A DNA stretch of 64,000 nt from Siphlonurus alternatus (lineage: Eukaryota; Arthropoda; Insecta; Ephemeroptera; Siphlonuridae): positions 4,723,501 to 4,787,500 of the forward strand of contig OX463782.1 of assembly GCA_949825025.1 (NCBI GenBank). Reading direction: 5' to 3'. Both the position numbers and the translations under genes were made by a program. Below, piece by piece: positions 15,146 to 24,784 of this stretch. How positions within the stretch are numbered: position 1 is the first letter of the stretch; the number at the start of each line of letters is the position of its first letter. The notes below the pieces were generated by a model that saw nothing but the letters and a program-made list of their open reading frames with translations, made no database searches and had not been told where the DNA came from.

Positions 15146-18100
15146 CTACAAGTCTAACACATCAGGTTTTTTCCTTACCCTATTGGAGGCTCTGAGTGAT
15201 AAGCCTTGACTGGTGCCAGGGCCAGGGTCTGGTCCCTTGACCTCAGGACCTGCTGGGTCCTTTACAACTGGTTCAGACAGTGTTTTCTCCATAATAACAT
15301 CACTGTTCTGGGTGGTGCCTACCTTAACATGTTTCATATGGTCAATATGAGTTTTCTTGACCACCCCATTACACTTTACATTGTACACAAAAGGGCTCAA
15401 CTGATCAACTACCTCTGCCTCCTTCCATGACTGTATTTTATCTCCAATGGTTTTGGTGAGAACTTTATCACCAGCACTAAATTTACATTTAGGAGGTTTT
15501 ACTATCTCACTTTCCTTTTTGTTTAGAACAGCTGTTAGGGGGTTCAAGTTGGACAGGAGGGTTCTGATTTTGTTTCTAAAAATAAAATCAGCTGGAGCTT
15601 TGTTGGTGCTTGTATTAGGGGTAGTTCTGTATGATAAATGAAAATTATCAAGAGTAGTTTGCATATCAAAATCATAATTTTTCTCCTTGCTTTCAACAAT
15701 AGATTTTTTGATAAATGATTTTACAATATGGACAGCTTTTTCAGCAGCACCATTGCTTTGACTGTGATAAGGTGGGCTTGTTTTGTGTTCAATACCATTA
15801 TTTTCACAGAATGATTTGAACTCAGATGATGTGAATGGGGGTCCATTATCAGATACTATTTGACAGGCTAGTCCCAAGAATGAAAATATTTTTTGTAACA
15901 CAGCTATGGTGGAGTTTGCATCTGTTTTTTTCATGATTACAACTTCCATCCATTTGGAGTATGAATCTATGAGTACAAACAAAGTAGTGTCATGTATTTT
16001 ACAAAAATCAATGTGAACTCTTTCCCACACTCTGCTGGCTGCAGGCCAGGGAGCAAGGTTTGGTTGTTTTGCTGGCAATACTTTTTGACATACTGTACAA
16101 GAACTAATAAACTGTTCTATATCTAAGTCAATATTAGGCCACCAAAGTAGTGATCTAACCAGCATTTTTGTTTTTGTGATACCACAGTGATTTTTGTGTA
16201 TCAGTTGCAACACTCTTTCTTGCAAGGACTTGGGTATAACAACTCTGTTACCCCACAACAAACACTCTTGTTCCAAGGACAAGTCAAGTCTGTGCTTGAA
16301 ATAAGGTTGGAGACCTTCATCAGTGGTGAAGTTAGGCCAACCATGGGCAGTAAGAGTTATTGCTTTTGCCAGGCTTGAATCTTTCTTTGATTCTAAGGCT
16401 ATTTTGTCCAGGGATAGAGGTAAGTTGGGTTCTATATTTACAGCAAAAAAGTTTACTTGTCCCTTTGAAACAACTGGTAATGGCAGTCTAGACAAAGTGT
16501 CAGCTGGTATATTATTTGCACTTTTAATATACTTTATCTTATACTGGTAATTGGCTAAAGTGGCTGCAAATCTCTGCATTCTAGCTCTAGCTGTGGCTGG
16601 TAAAGACTTATCTTCTCCAAATATATTAGTAAGTGGGTGATGATCTGTAAGCAAGATAAATTTTCTCCCCCATATGAATTTGTGAAATTTATCTACAGCA
16701 TATTTCAATGACAATGCTTCCTTGTGTATTTGAGAATAATTTTGCTCAGTTTCAGTGAGTGTTCTAGAAGCAAAGAATATTGGTCTTTGAGTACCATTAT
16801 CATCTATATGTGCAAGAATAGCTCCTATGCCTACTGGGCTTGCATCACTTGAGACAACAATATCCTTGTATGAGCCATATGGTACTAACATTGGGGCATT
16901 CAGAAAAGCTTGTTTACACCTTTCATAAGACTTTTGTTCTGTATCTGTCCATTTAAAATTACATTCATTTAACTGATATAATGGTTTAGCCAGTGTAGCC
17001 AAATTTTCTATGTACTCATGGTAATAATTTAGCAAACCAATAAATTTTTGAACTTCAGAGAGACAAGTTGGGGCAGGAGCATCTTGGATGGCTTGGAACT
17101 TTTCAGGAAGGGGATGAGTACCTTCAGCACTAACCTTGTGACCAACATAATGCACTGAGGGTTGAACAAACTGGCATTTTTTAACATTTACTCTTACACC
17201 ATGTTTGTGCAGCCTCTTGAACACTGCATGAAGTCTCTCCTTGGCCTCTACTTTGGTCCTCCCTGCCACAAGTATATCATCAATGTAGCAGTTAGTTCCA
17301 TCCAGGCCTCTCAACATCTTGTCCATGATCTCTTGGAAAGTTGTGGGTGCACTAGAAATACCATAGATTAGCCTAGTATACTTAAACAGTCCCAAATGAG
17401 TGTTAATGGTTAAATATTTTTGATCATCAGGGTGTACTTTTACTTGCAGGTAAGCTTTACTCAAATCTATTACAGAAAAATATTTACAATTCACCCATGT
17501 TGTGCTCATGTCTTTAAAATTGGGCAATGGATAATGTTCAGTTTCAATATGTGGGTTTATAGTAATTTTAAAATTTCCTACAAGTCTGACTGCTTTTGGG
17601 TCACCTTTTTTGTGAATTGGCAGTACATTTGTGGCCCATTTAGCTATTGTAACTGGCAGTAGAATATTTTGATCAACTTTACTTTTAATTTCTGCTTCCA
17701 CTGCTGGCTTTATTGCATAAGGGACATCAATAGCTTTACAATAAACAGGTTGAGCTTTTGGGTCTACATGAATTCTGGCTTCTACTCCTTTAATTTCCCC
17801 CACACCTTCAGCAAATACATCAGAGTACTTTTCTTTCAGTATTTGGACCATTTTATCATGACTATGTTTATTAAATTCAGGGACTTGGTTTATTTTGTGC
17901 ACTACTTTAAATTCTGACCAGTCAATTTTTATTTTACTTAACCAGTCTCTCCCTAAGAGTGGTTTTTGCTTTGTATTTGTGTCAATGACAACTATAGGTA
18001 ACTGTAAGGAGTGTTGGTCTTTATATTTTACATTTACTTGAGCCTGACCAACAATTTTCAAATTATCTCCTCCATAAGTGGACAAAGACACACTACTTTT

Positions 18101-19210
18101 GTCTAACTTTGTATTAGGGAACTTTCTTTCAAATTTAGAAAGGGGAAATACAGTAACATCAGCACAAGTATCAATGAGCATAGACACTTTCTTATCATTG
18201 ATATCTACCTTAACTTTATAAGGGTTTTTTCCACCTTTCTTTACAGAACCTATCAGATTACATGACAATTCATCAGAACTTGAGCTACTGTCAGAACCTG
18301 AACTACTTGAGACAGATTTCTTACAAGTACAGTGAATTTTTTTTTTCTCTCTTCTGTCTTTCTTGTGCAATTTACATTTACTGTACTTACTGTGTTTATC
18401 TGACTTACTGTTCCTATACATACCATTTTGTTTGCACATCCTAGCTAGGTGTCCTACTGAGTGACACTGGTTGCACTTGTATTTCTGAGCTCCACAGCTG
18501 TCTGGGGAGTGATCTGTATACCCACATCTCCAGCATGGAGTCTCCTCCTTCCTTGGTCTTGGTACCCAGTTCCTAGCTTGAAGGGCATGGACATCTCCTT
18601 CACTACCATCCTCTTCTTTTGGTCCAGTTTTCTTCTCTTCTTCTTCTTGAGACTTCTGCTTGGCTGCTTTAGGTCCATCACTGATTTTGAAAGCTGCCTC
18701 CATGGCTTTAGCTTTCTTAACAGCCTCACCAAAGTCCAAGTTTTCTTGAATTAAAAATGTTTGGATCCTCTTGTCACGCACATTTCTATTGAATGAGTCA
18801 GCCAATGTTGTTTTTAATGCATCAGTAGAAAGGTCACATTTTATAGACAAGTGCTGCAATGCTGCAGCAAAATCTGCAATACTTTCACCTTCTTTTTGTT
18901 CTCTAGAAGTTAAATGAAATCTTTCTACTGATTGTATAACAACAGAGTCATAATGTTCTTTCAACAGCTTTTTACAGCCTGAATAGCTTAAGTCCATTGG
19001 ACTTCCAGGCACTGCCTTATCTATCAACACTTGCACTGCTGATCTACCTATCAATGCAATCAAGGTCGCTGATTTCAAATCTTCACTTGTCTTATTTACC
19101 TTAAACATACACTCTAGTCTGAGGAAGTATGCACTAAGGGTTTCTCTTTCTGGGTCGAATTCACCAATAGAAGGCACAGATTTCTCATTTTTGGGAGGCA
19201 TGGTCGTCAA
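15146..19210 (-). CDS. gag-pol: Ty3/gypsy Gag-Pol polyprotein
   Basis: 1,354 codons with no stop or frameshift; ATG at 19210, about 120 bp inside the 5' LTR. Residues 1-210 resemble a retrotransposon capsid region. Two CCHC zinc knuckles follow at 226-239 and 246-259 (C-x2-C-x4-H-x4-C). The aspartic protease motif is at 347-349, reading Asp-Thr-Cys rather than Asp-Thr-Gly. The reverse transcriptase has the first catalytic Asp at 582 and YIDD at 642-645. RNase H has Asp789, Glu831 and Asp856. The integrase has a zinc finger (His1005, His1008, Cys1038, Cys1041) and a catalytic triad Asp1068, Asp1121, Glu1157 with exactly 35 residues between the last two. A GPY/F-like LSPFVYNV segment follows. 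The protein copies its RNA to DNA in cytoplasmic particles and inserts it into the genome. Apart from the Gly-to-Cys change all key residues are present. Gag and Pol share one frame, so the Gag:Pol ratio would have to be set by processing or splicing. Confidence 0.97.
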   Translation of the reverse strand: MTTMPPKNEKSVPSIGEFDPERETLSAYFLRLECMFKVNKTSEDLKSATLIALIGRSAVQVLIDKAVPGSPMDLSYSGCKKLLKEHYDSVVIQSVERFHLTSREQKEGESIADFAAALQHLSIKCDLSTDALKTTLADSFNRNVRDKRIQTFLIQENLDFGEAVKKAKAMEAAFKISDGPKAAKQKSQEEEEKKTGPKEEDGSEGDVHALQARNWVPRPRKEETPCWRCGYTDHSPDSCGAQKYKCNQCHSVGHLARMCKQNGMYRNSKSDKHSKYSKCKLHKKDRREKKKIHCTCKKSVSSSSGSDSSSSSDELSCNLIGSVKKGGKNPYKVKVDINDKKVSMLIDTCADVTVFPLSKFERKFPNTKLDKSSVSLSTYGGDNLKIVGQAQVNVKYKDQHSLQLPIVVIDTNTKQKPLLGRDWLSKIKIDWSEFKVVHKINQVPEFNKHSHDKMVQILKEKYSDVFAEGVGEIKGVEARIHVDPKAQPVYCKAIDVPYAIKPAVEAEIKSKVDQNILLPVTIAKWATNVLPIHKKGDPKAVRLVGNFKITINPHIETEHYPLPNFKDMSTTWVNCKYFSVIDLSKAYLQVKVHPDDQKYLTINTHLGLFKYTRLIYGISSAPTTFQEIMDKMLRGLDGTNCYIDDILVAGRTKVEAKERLHAVFKRLHKHGVRVNVKKCQFVQPSVHYVGHKVSAEGTHPLPEKFQAIQDAPAPTCLSEVQKFIGLLNYYHEYIENLATLAKPLYQLNECNFKWTDTEQKSYERCKQAFLNAPMLVPYGSYKDIVVSSDASPVGIGAILAHIDDNGTQRPIFFASRTLTETEQNYSQIHKEALSLKYAVDKFHKFIWGRKFILLTDHHPLTNIFGEDKSLPATARARMQRFAATLANYQYKIKYIKSANNIPADTLSRLPLPVVSKGQVNFFAVNIEPNLPLSLDKIALESKKDSSLAKAITLTAHGWPNFTTDEGLQPYFKHRLDLSLEQECLLWGNRVVIPKSLQERVLQLIHKNHCGITKTKMLVRSLLWWPNIDLDIEQFISSCTVCQKVLPAKQPNLAPWPAASRVWERVHIDFCKIHDTTLFVLIDSYSKWMEVVIMKKTDANSTIAVLQKIFSFLGLACQIVSDNGPPFTSSEFKSFCENNGIEHKTSPPYHSQSNGAAEKAVHIVKSFIKKSIVESKEKNYDFDMQTTLDNFHLSYRTTPNTSTNKAPADFIFRNKIRTLLSNLNPLTAVLNKKESEIVKPPKCKFSAGDKVLTKTIGDKIQSWKEAEVVDQLSPFVYNVKCNGVVKKTHIDHMKHVKVGTTQNSDVIMEKTLSEPVVKDPAGPEVKGPDPGPGTSQGLSLRASNRVRKKPDVLDL

Positions 19211-19313
19211 AGTTCAAAAACTCAGTCTGAGCACATGTGGCCACTGCACACTGTCTGTGAGGGTCACTTTTCAGTTCACTTTTCTCACTTCTCTTCACGC
19301 ATGGAACAAAACT

Positions 19314-19331
19314 ACATCCATCGTCGCCAGA
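19314..19331 (-). promoter_or_regulatory. primer-binding site
   Basis: Immediately after the 5' LTR on the minus strand is TCTGGCGACGATGG. The first nine bases from TGGCGACGA match the complement of a tRNA-Ser(GCT) 3' end (CCA plus acceptor stem) as I remember it, then the match slips. The tRNA identity is tentative; the position and the leading TGG are typical. Confidence 0.7.
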
Positions 19332-19614
19332 TGAAGTATCCTTAGTCTCTATTTGATGTAATTAAATAGTATTAAACTTAAGGATGATTAAATAAAAACT
19401 CACGGATTCTTGAGTTTAAATTCGAAGCTGTTTATTCCATTTTTCAATACAAAGATTCTCACTGTTGCGCTCTCTAACAGTCAAAACTCGAACTATATTT
19501 TTATTTAAATTCTGTAAGCTAGCGCCATCTAGCATCAAGACTATAAACTAAAAACAGCTGAAATGAGCATTAATAATGATACAGTATTACAACTTTATTA
19601 ATAACATCATTTCA
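19332..19614 (-). repeat. 5' LTR of the gypsy element
   Basis: 283 bp, the promoter-bearing LTR for minus-strand transcription, with one difference from 14662-14944. The minus strand contains TTTAAATAAAAATATAG, a loose TATA-like stretch, and AATAAA at 19431-19436. Followed at 19615-19619 by the second CGTAT target copy. Confidence 0.95.
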
Positions 19615-19619
19615 CGTAT

Positions 19620-19972
19620 CTGCTGAATATCTATTGAATTATTATATTAAACCTAAAACTGAGTCTCTTTTCTTATCTACGAAGATAGTAGGATGCCGTA
19701 GGATTCATATTTAACTTTATTAAGACCCTTGAATCATAATTTTTAAATGTCTTTTCAACCCCCTATTTGCTGCTGCTAAAACCATTAGTGGAATGATTGA
19801 AAAATAAATACAGTTTTAATTTCAATATTTCTAGCATGGGCGTCTGTGGCCTAGTGGAAGTACACTTGTCATCCACGCAGAAGTTTTAGGTTCAAATCCC
19901 CTCTGGGTCATTTTATATTTTTAGTAGCACGAGGAAGTTTATTTCACATTTTTAATTCAGACGGGGTAAAAT
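19620..19972 (+). repeat. foldback left arm, inner part
   Basis: 353 bp resuming after the second CGTAT, pairing with about 20128-20480. Contains the tRNA-like module at 19839-19910. Confidence 0.85.
19839..19910 (+). repeat. tRNA(Gly)-like module in the foldback left arm
   Basis: A box TGGCCTAGTGG (19847-19857) and B box GGTTCAAATCC (19889-19899), spaced as in a tRNA gene. From 19840 the sequence aligns without gaps over 60 positions to a tRNA-Gly as I remember it, sharing GTGG, AGTGG, CCACGC and GGTTC; the anticodon position reads TCC. The acceptor and T stems do not pair well, so this is a relic or SINE-type head and not a functional tRNA gene. Confidence 0.6.
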
Positions 19973-20127
19973 TGTTTGTTTTTTATGATTTGTTATTAAT
20001 TTTTCTATCATTGTATGACACGATTTTTTTTTTTTTTTTTTGCAAAGTTTTTGAAGTGCGTATTTATATGAAAAAGTGTGACTTAATAATAGTATAATAT
20101 AATTATATTGTAAGAAATAATAATATT

Positions 20128-21027
20128 ATTTTACCCCGTCTGAATTAAAAATGTGAAATAAACTTCCTCGTGCTACTAAAAATATAAAATGACCCAGAGG
20201 GGATTTGGACCTAAAACTTCTGCGTGGATGACAAGTGTACTTCCACTAGGCCACAGACGCCCATGCTAGAAATATTGAAATTAAAACTGTATTTATTTTT
20301 CAATCATTCCACTAATGGTTTTAGCAGCAGCAAATAGGGGGTTGAAAAGACATTTAAAAATTATGATTCAAGGGTCTTAATAAAGTTAAATATGAATCCT
20401 ACGGCATCCTACTATCTTCGTAGATAAGAAAAGAGACTCAGTTTTAGGTTTAATATAATAATTCAATAGATATTCAGCAGATACGGAAGGAGTCCAGTAT
20501 GATAAATTTACACATTTTCATTGGCTGATTGCTGCTAACGGCGCCAATCATTTAAAAACTGAAAGTAGTGGAAGGACTTGATATTGCATCTTCTCTTCAA
20601 TAAAATGAAACTATTTGGGAAACAATTTCTATTATTTAAATATGATGAAAGGTACGTTTGTAATATTACTTATCTCCCAGTGTGTTTTTACAGTACGCGT
20701 ACATGGAATAATGTGCATTTTTTAAGTTTTAAAACTCATCCACTTCGATAGGCTAGGCATTTGAAATTTTGAATTTTGGCTAGATTGTTTTTGATTGGCT
20801 ACCTGTTATGCAGGTGCGTACAGGTATGCATATCTATAGTGAACCGAACCTGACATTTCGATGACGTCAAAGGCGGTAGGCGATGGCCTCCAGGTGAAAT
20901 GCATCTTTTAAAACTGCATTTATACAAAGTTACAGTGCTCAAAAAATTCGCATAAAATTCACACCTGCATTTCAGCACCTCCTTTTTCGTTTCCGCCACT
21001 TAAAATCGGCCGTGCAGCCAACCCATT
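20128..21027 (-). repeat. foldback right arm (intact)
   Basis: 900 bp, reverse complement of the reconstructed left arm. It preserves the empty gypsy target at 20481-20485. TGACGTCA occurs at 20862-20869. Confidence 0.88.
20191..20263 (-). repeat. tRNA(Gly)-like module in the foldback right arm
   Basis: Mirror copy of 19839-19910. A box complement at 20243-20253; B box complement at 20201-20211, where the minus strand reads GGTCCAAATCC, one change from the left arm that weakens the B box. Confidence 0.55.
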
Positions 21028-21254
21028 GTATCCCAAATTTCTGAAAATTTTTCCCCATAATGTTTCAAACATATCATTGATCTGAGATGGTATTTGATGA
21101 AGTCACGAGACATCCTGGTTTCATACTTTTCTTATAACTAGATATTCCAGAACTAGGATTCTCTTATAAAAATATCATACAAACTATTTTCTCAATGTTA
21201 TTTCCTGCCAAAAATATTATCATGCAGATTACTTCTTCTATAATATAATATTTG

Positions 21255-21343
21255 TACAGTCACCACCTTTGAAAATTTCCCTTTTCGGCCTCGTAAAAAT
21301 TACATAGGGCTGCAAGTGGAAAATTTTCAAAGTGAAGAGTGTA
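21255..21343. mobile_element. micro-hairpin element, family M2 copy 1
   Basis: About 89 bp. Left end TACAGTCACCACCTTTGAAA, right end TTTTCAAAGTGAAGAGTGTA. Bounded by TA at both ends. Related to 54332-54458 and to a single end at 37615-37650. Confidence 0.55.
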
Positions 21344-21939
21344 CCAAGATCTCCGTACAATCATTCATTTCGATAAATTTTGTTTTCGTCCGATAGTTTT
21401 TTATTTTATTTTAGAATTTAAAACAGTAAAAAAAAATCAACATTTTATAGTTTTTTTTTCGTTTATTTTAGAGGTTATATCAGTAAAAATGTTCAACATT
21501 TTATACAGTCATTTAAAACATTAATGTTAAATTCCATTTCAGTTGCTACCTTACAACGTATAAATTCATATTTACTTTACTAGAGAGTAAACCGTTTTGA
21601 CGTTTTTCAGAACTACGTCAGCAATATTACGGCAGCTGTACTCTGCCGCAAGTAATTTTAGTTTTCGTAGTGAAAGCATTAAAAGTTCTGAAGGTTAAAA
21701 CAAATATTCTTTTGGGATGGCTTAAAAATAATAAAAGTTGAGATCAGTAGACACGGAGAAAAAACAAACAAACTCGGCGAAAATATCACCGCAGTGTTGT
21801 CCCTTGACCTTTCTAGTTTTTTTTATCGTGTGACAAGCTCGCAATCCGTTTATTTGATGTCGATACTTCGATACATTACAATACATTTCAAATTGAAGTG
21901 TTTTTATTACTATAAAGTGACGTAATGTGCCATGGCACC

Positions 21940-22107
21940 CAGGCGCGGATCCAGGGTGAAGGCTGGGAGGGCTGCAGCTCCCCCCCCTCCCCCCGAAATT
22001 TTGGATTTAACATGGGCAATACAGGCATTTCCCCCACTTCAATTTTTTTTAACATTGGCCTTATGGAGGCAGCCCCCTCCCGAATTTTTTTTCTGGATCC
22101 GCGCCTG
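21940..22107. mobile_element. hAT-like miniature element, family M3 copy 1
   Basis: 168 bp with inverted ends CAGGCGCGGATCCAG and CTGGATCCGCGCCTG. Flanked by ATGGCACC (21932-21939) and ATGGCAAC (22108-22115), an 8-bp target duplication with one mismatch, as hAT elements make. The C-rich interior pairs with itself imperfectly. The 67-codon frame across it is not a gene. A second member is at 37078-37246 in opposite interior orientation. Confidence 0.75.
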
Positions 22108-22115
22108 ATGGCAAC

Positions 22116-22904
22116 TATAAAATTTTAGTACAAATTATTTTTCTTTTCCAAAATAACAAATAATGGAACAATTTCTCTGCATCAGAAATCGATGAAGAAT
22201 TACCAAATATATTATAAATTTTATTACAATATTGATTGTTTTTTTTTAGATAATATTAAATATTATTATTATATCTTTCAATAATTCACTTAATTAGGGA
22301 GGTTTTAAATAGCACTTTTTTTTACAACTACAAAAGGTGGGTTCTGAAAAGAAGTCTAATAGCCACATTTAAATATAATAACAGCACAACACAATGTTAA
22401 AAATGTTGTAATAGTTCTGTATGATTAGTGAAAAAAAAATAACAATTACCGTCCTGATTATCTTGTTCGTGAATCTTACAGTGTTTTGATATGAATAATT
22501 CTAGTTACAGTTTTAATTGTGTACATGCATGTCATGTAACAACAGCATAATCATGTACATTAAGGACAATTATGTAATGCACAAAAGAACATCTCCTCTT
22601 TTATTAAAATAGTGTAAACAATTATAGGTAATATTTAAAAAGATAATTACAGTTTACTACCTTAGATTTGAGTAATTTGTTTTAAAAAAATTAATTAAAA
22701 ACTAATGATTTGTTCAGGAGAAGGGATATTTTATTACTATGTTACTATTAATGACTTGATTTTAGTAAAAAAATAATATTTTTATATAAATGTGATTATA
22801 ATTATGTTATTGAAAATCATATTATTAGTTGTTTATGGTAAAGAGTCCTAATAATAATACCCCACTGTTGATCTGTAAATCTATAATTTTTCTTCAAAAA
22901 AAAT
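22116..22904. other. AT-rich stretch without a gene
   Basis: Nothing recognised on either strand. Confidence 0.5.
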
Positions 22905-23023
22905 GCCCTAAGACTGTTCTAATTCGAAGTGTACTAATTTTGCCCTAAAACTGTACCACTGCCTAATTTAAGGTGTACTAATTTTACCCTAAAACTGTTC
23001 TTATTCAAAGTGTACTAATTTTT
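22905..23023 (+). repeat. tandem repeat, three units of 37, 44 and 38 bp
   Basis: Units 22905-22941, 22942-22985 and 22986-23023 share CCCTAARACTG and GTGTACTAATTTT. The middle unit has about seven extra bases. Each unit contains TACTAAT, a branch-point-like motif. Confidence 0.75.
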
Positions 23024-23047
23024 CCCTAATTTTTGTTGCAGGTGAGT
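23012..23047 (+). promoter_or_regulatory. splice-acceptor-like sequence fused to a donor-like sequence
   Basis: TACTAAT, then a pyrimidine-rich TTTTTCCCTAATTTTTGTTG, then CAG (ending 23041) followed directly by GTGAGT (23042-23047). This is the layout of a recursive-splicing ratchet point (acceptor abutting donor with no exon between). Purely sequence-based; no flanking gene is known in the window. Confidence 0.3.
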
Positions 23048-23104
23048 TTCCTGAGAACGCCGTGACGTAAGGGTGAGCTCAATGAGAGAAAAACAATGAC
23101 GTCA

Positions 23105-24671
23105 CAGTATTAATTTTTTATCGATATCAATTAATTAAAAAGTTATTAAAAGATATTAAAATATTTGATGTCATAGTATGTATCAATATTCAATAACATG
23201 AAATATTTATTTATTATCTACATTTTACAATATTAATATCATGGGAAACATTAATTATAATAATTAATATTTTTGTCACATAACATTACATATTTATAAA
23301 ATTTAATTAAATTAGTATTCGTATTTTAATCTTGTGAACTGTAAATATGAATAATATTGGTACATATGGGGATGAAGTCATGTTCTAAATATTCATACTT
23401 CAATTAATTAAACAATAATAATTGTTCAACTGTCATTGGATATAATTTGATTTACATTTATTGCTCATTTCATTAAATACAGTTCTGCAAACAAAATATA
23501 ATTACATTCACAATTAATTTAATCGGAAATACATACTAATTTTAATCTCATTTCCAAGTTTAAATATAAACAACAGAGCTATTAAACATTCGTACATTAT
23601 ACATAATGATTATTATCAAAAAATGTTGGTCTAAAATGTAAATTTCCTTAGAAAAATTGCACTTCCGGTACAGATTCTTGTATTTGTAGCACTGTATCAT
23701 AATGCGCACTACATATAGAAGTACTTCATTGTAATTTAGCAAACTAATCAAATTATAGAAAATATTAATATCCAATGACGTTGAAACAATAATTATTGTA
23801 ATATGTACTCTATTTACATCATAAATTGTCCAGTTTATAACACTTACTGCCTTCAGGGTATTCTATCAGCTCCACAGTGTTCATAATCCCAGTATATATT
23901 TTTTGCATTCAATTTCCTTACACTTTAGACATTAGGTCGAATGATATGTTATTCAGAGTTAAAAAACAGACCTTATATACTTACGAGGAATTTATATTAA
24001 ATTTCATGATATGTTTATATGTTAAAACTATTTGCATATCCAGAAAGAGAATCACAATGGACAATTTATAATGAGAATAGTGTACTACTAATTACAACAA
24101 TATGAGCAACAATGAATGAAATTTCATCATCGCAGCTTGAGGCTATGATATGAAATAATGGATTGATATGCTTTGGCACATTGAGCTTAATCTGATCTGC
24201 TTGTTCACTACACCAGAATATTAGTGGAATAAATTTGGAAATCATAAATTGATTTTAAATTAACATAATGTCTGTCAGCGATATTTCTGGTGTATTGAAC
24301 ATTTTAATTCGAAAAATTTGAGTCTACAATCCCATTTAAAAATAATTTTAATATTACTAGCCAATATTGATTAGTAGATTTGAATTTTCACATTTTCATA
24401 CATTTAGAATTAAATTAAAAATCATGTTGCATTTTTATACGGGATTGGCTCAAAAAAAATTTTATTGACGAATTTTGCAATATAAACAATGTAACGTTAG
24501 AATACAATTTAATATTTTCCAGCAGAGTAATTAGCACAAACACTTTATAGAAACTAATTAAATTGTATTATGACGTCACCATTACGGAATAAGATCTTTA
24601 ATAATTTAGCTTAAGCTTCAATGATATTAAAGCTTATTTGCATTGCTACAAAATAATTATATAGACTTTAT
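23105..24671. other. AT-rich stretch without a gene
   Basis: No supported coding sequence. Frames of 71 codons (minus, 23560-23775) and 64 codons (plus, 23877-24071) carry no recognisable motif. TGACGTCA occurs at 24571-24578. Confidence 0.5.
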
Positions 24672-24784
24672 GGGCAAGATTCATTAATGAGTTAACCAGG
24701 CTTGTCACTGCAGTCAGTGTCTTTGAGTTAACCTTAACCGTGGTTAGTGAGAAACCTGGTTATCTTCTGATAGGAATCACGCCC
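24672..24784. mobile_element. small inverted-repeat element, family M4
   Basis: Left end GGGCAAGATTCATTAATGAG leading into TTAACCAGGCTTGTCACT; right end AGTGAGAAACCTGGTTATC leading into GGAATCACGCCC. Arms of about 38 bp pair imperfectly. A single-arm relative may be at 56196-56258. Confidence 0.5.

Larger units (their letters stand above)
14662..19614 (-). mobile_element. complete Ty3/gypsy LTR retrotransposon
   Basis: A 4,953-bp element with two 283-bp LTRs, a primer-binding site, one long gag-pol frame, a polypurine tract and a 5-bp target duplication. One mismatch between 283-bp LTRs indicates a recent insertion. It sits inside the left arm of a foldback element and so is younger than that element. 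No envelope frame and no chromodomain were seen. The single-frame layout and the integrase end with a GPY/F-like segment are compatible with the Mag-type branch of Ty3/gypsy; that branch placement is an inference without alignment. Confidence 0.95.
14115..21027. mobile_element. palindromic foldback element, split by a gypsy insertion
   Basis: The outer ends AATGGGTTGGCTGCACGG and its exact reverse complement (ending at 21027) start two arms. The left arm is 14115-14661 plus 19620-19972. The right arm is 20128-21027. Each is 900 bp with no net length difference, and only scattered substitutions were seen by eye. The loop (19973-20127, 155 bp) is AT-rich and holds an 18-T run. A GTA trinucleotide flanks both outer ends, a possible 3-bp target duplication. 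No transposase was seen, and the 66-codon frames in the arms are mirror copies with no domain. The original element would be 1,955 bp. It could be a giant MITE, a foldback transposon, or an inverted duplication of a segment. Confidence 0.85.

Noticed and set aside
15206..18754. Several 60-97-codon frames within the gypsy element on the other strand or frame
   Set aside because: Shadows of the 1,354-codon gag-pol frame.
19839..19910. Functional tRNA-Gly gene
   Set aside because: A and B boxes are present, but the acceptor and T stems do not pair, so it is a relic.
22905..23023. CRISPR-like array
   Set aside because: The repeats are contiguous with no unique spacers and vary in length; the context is animal DNA.
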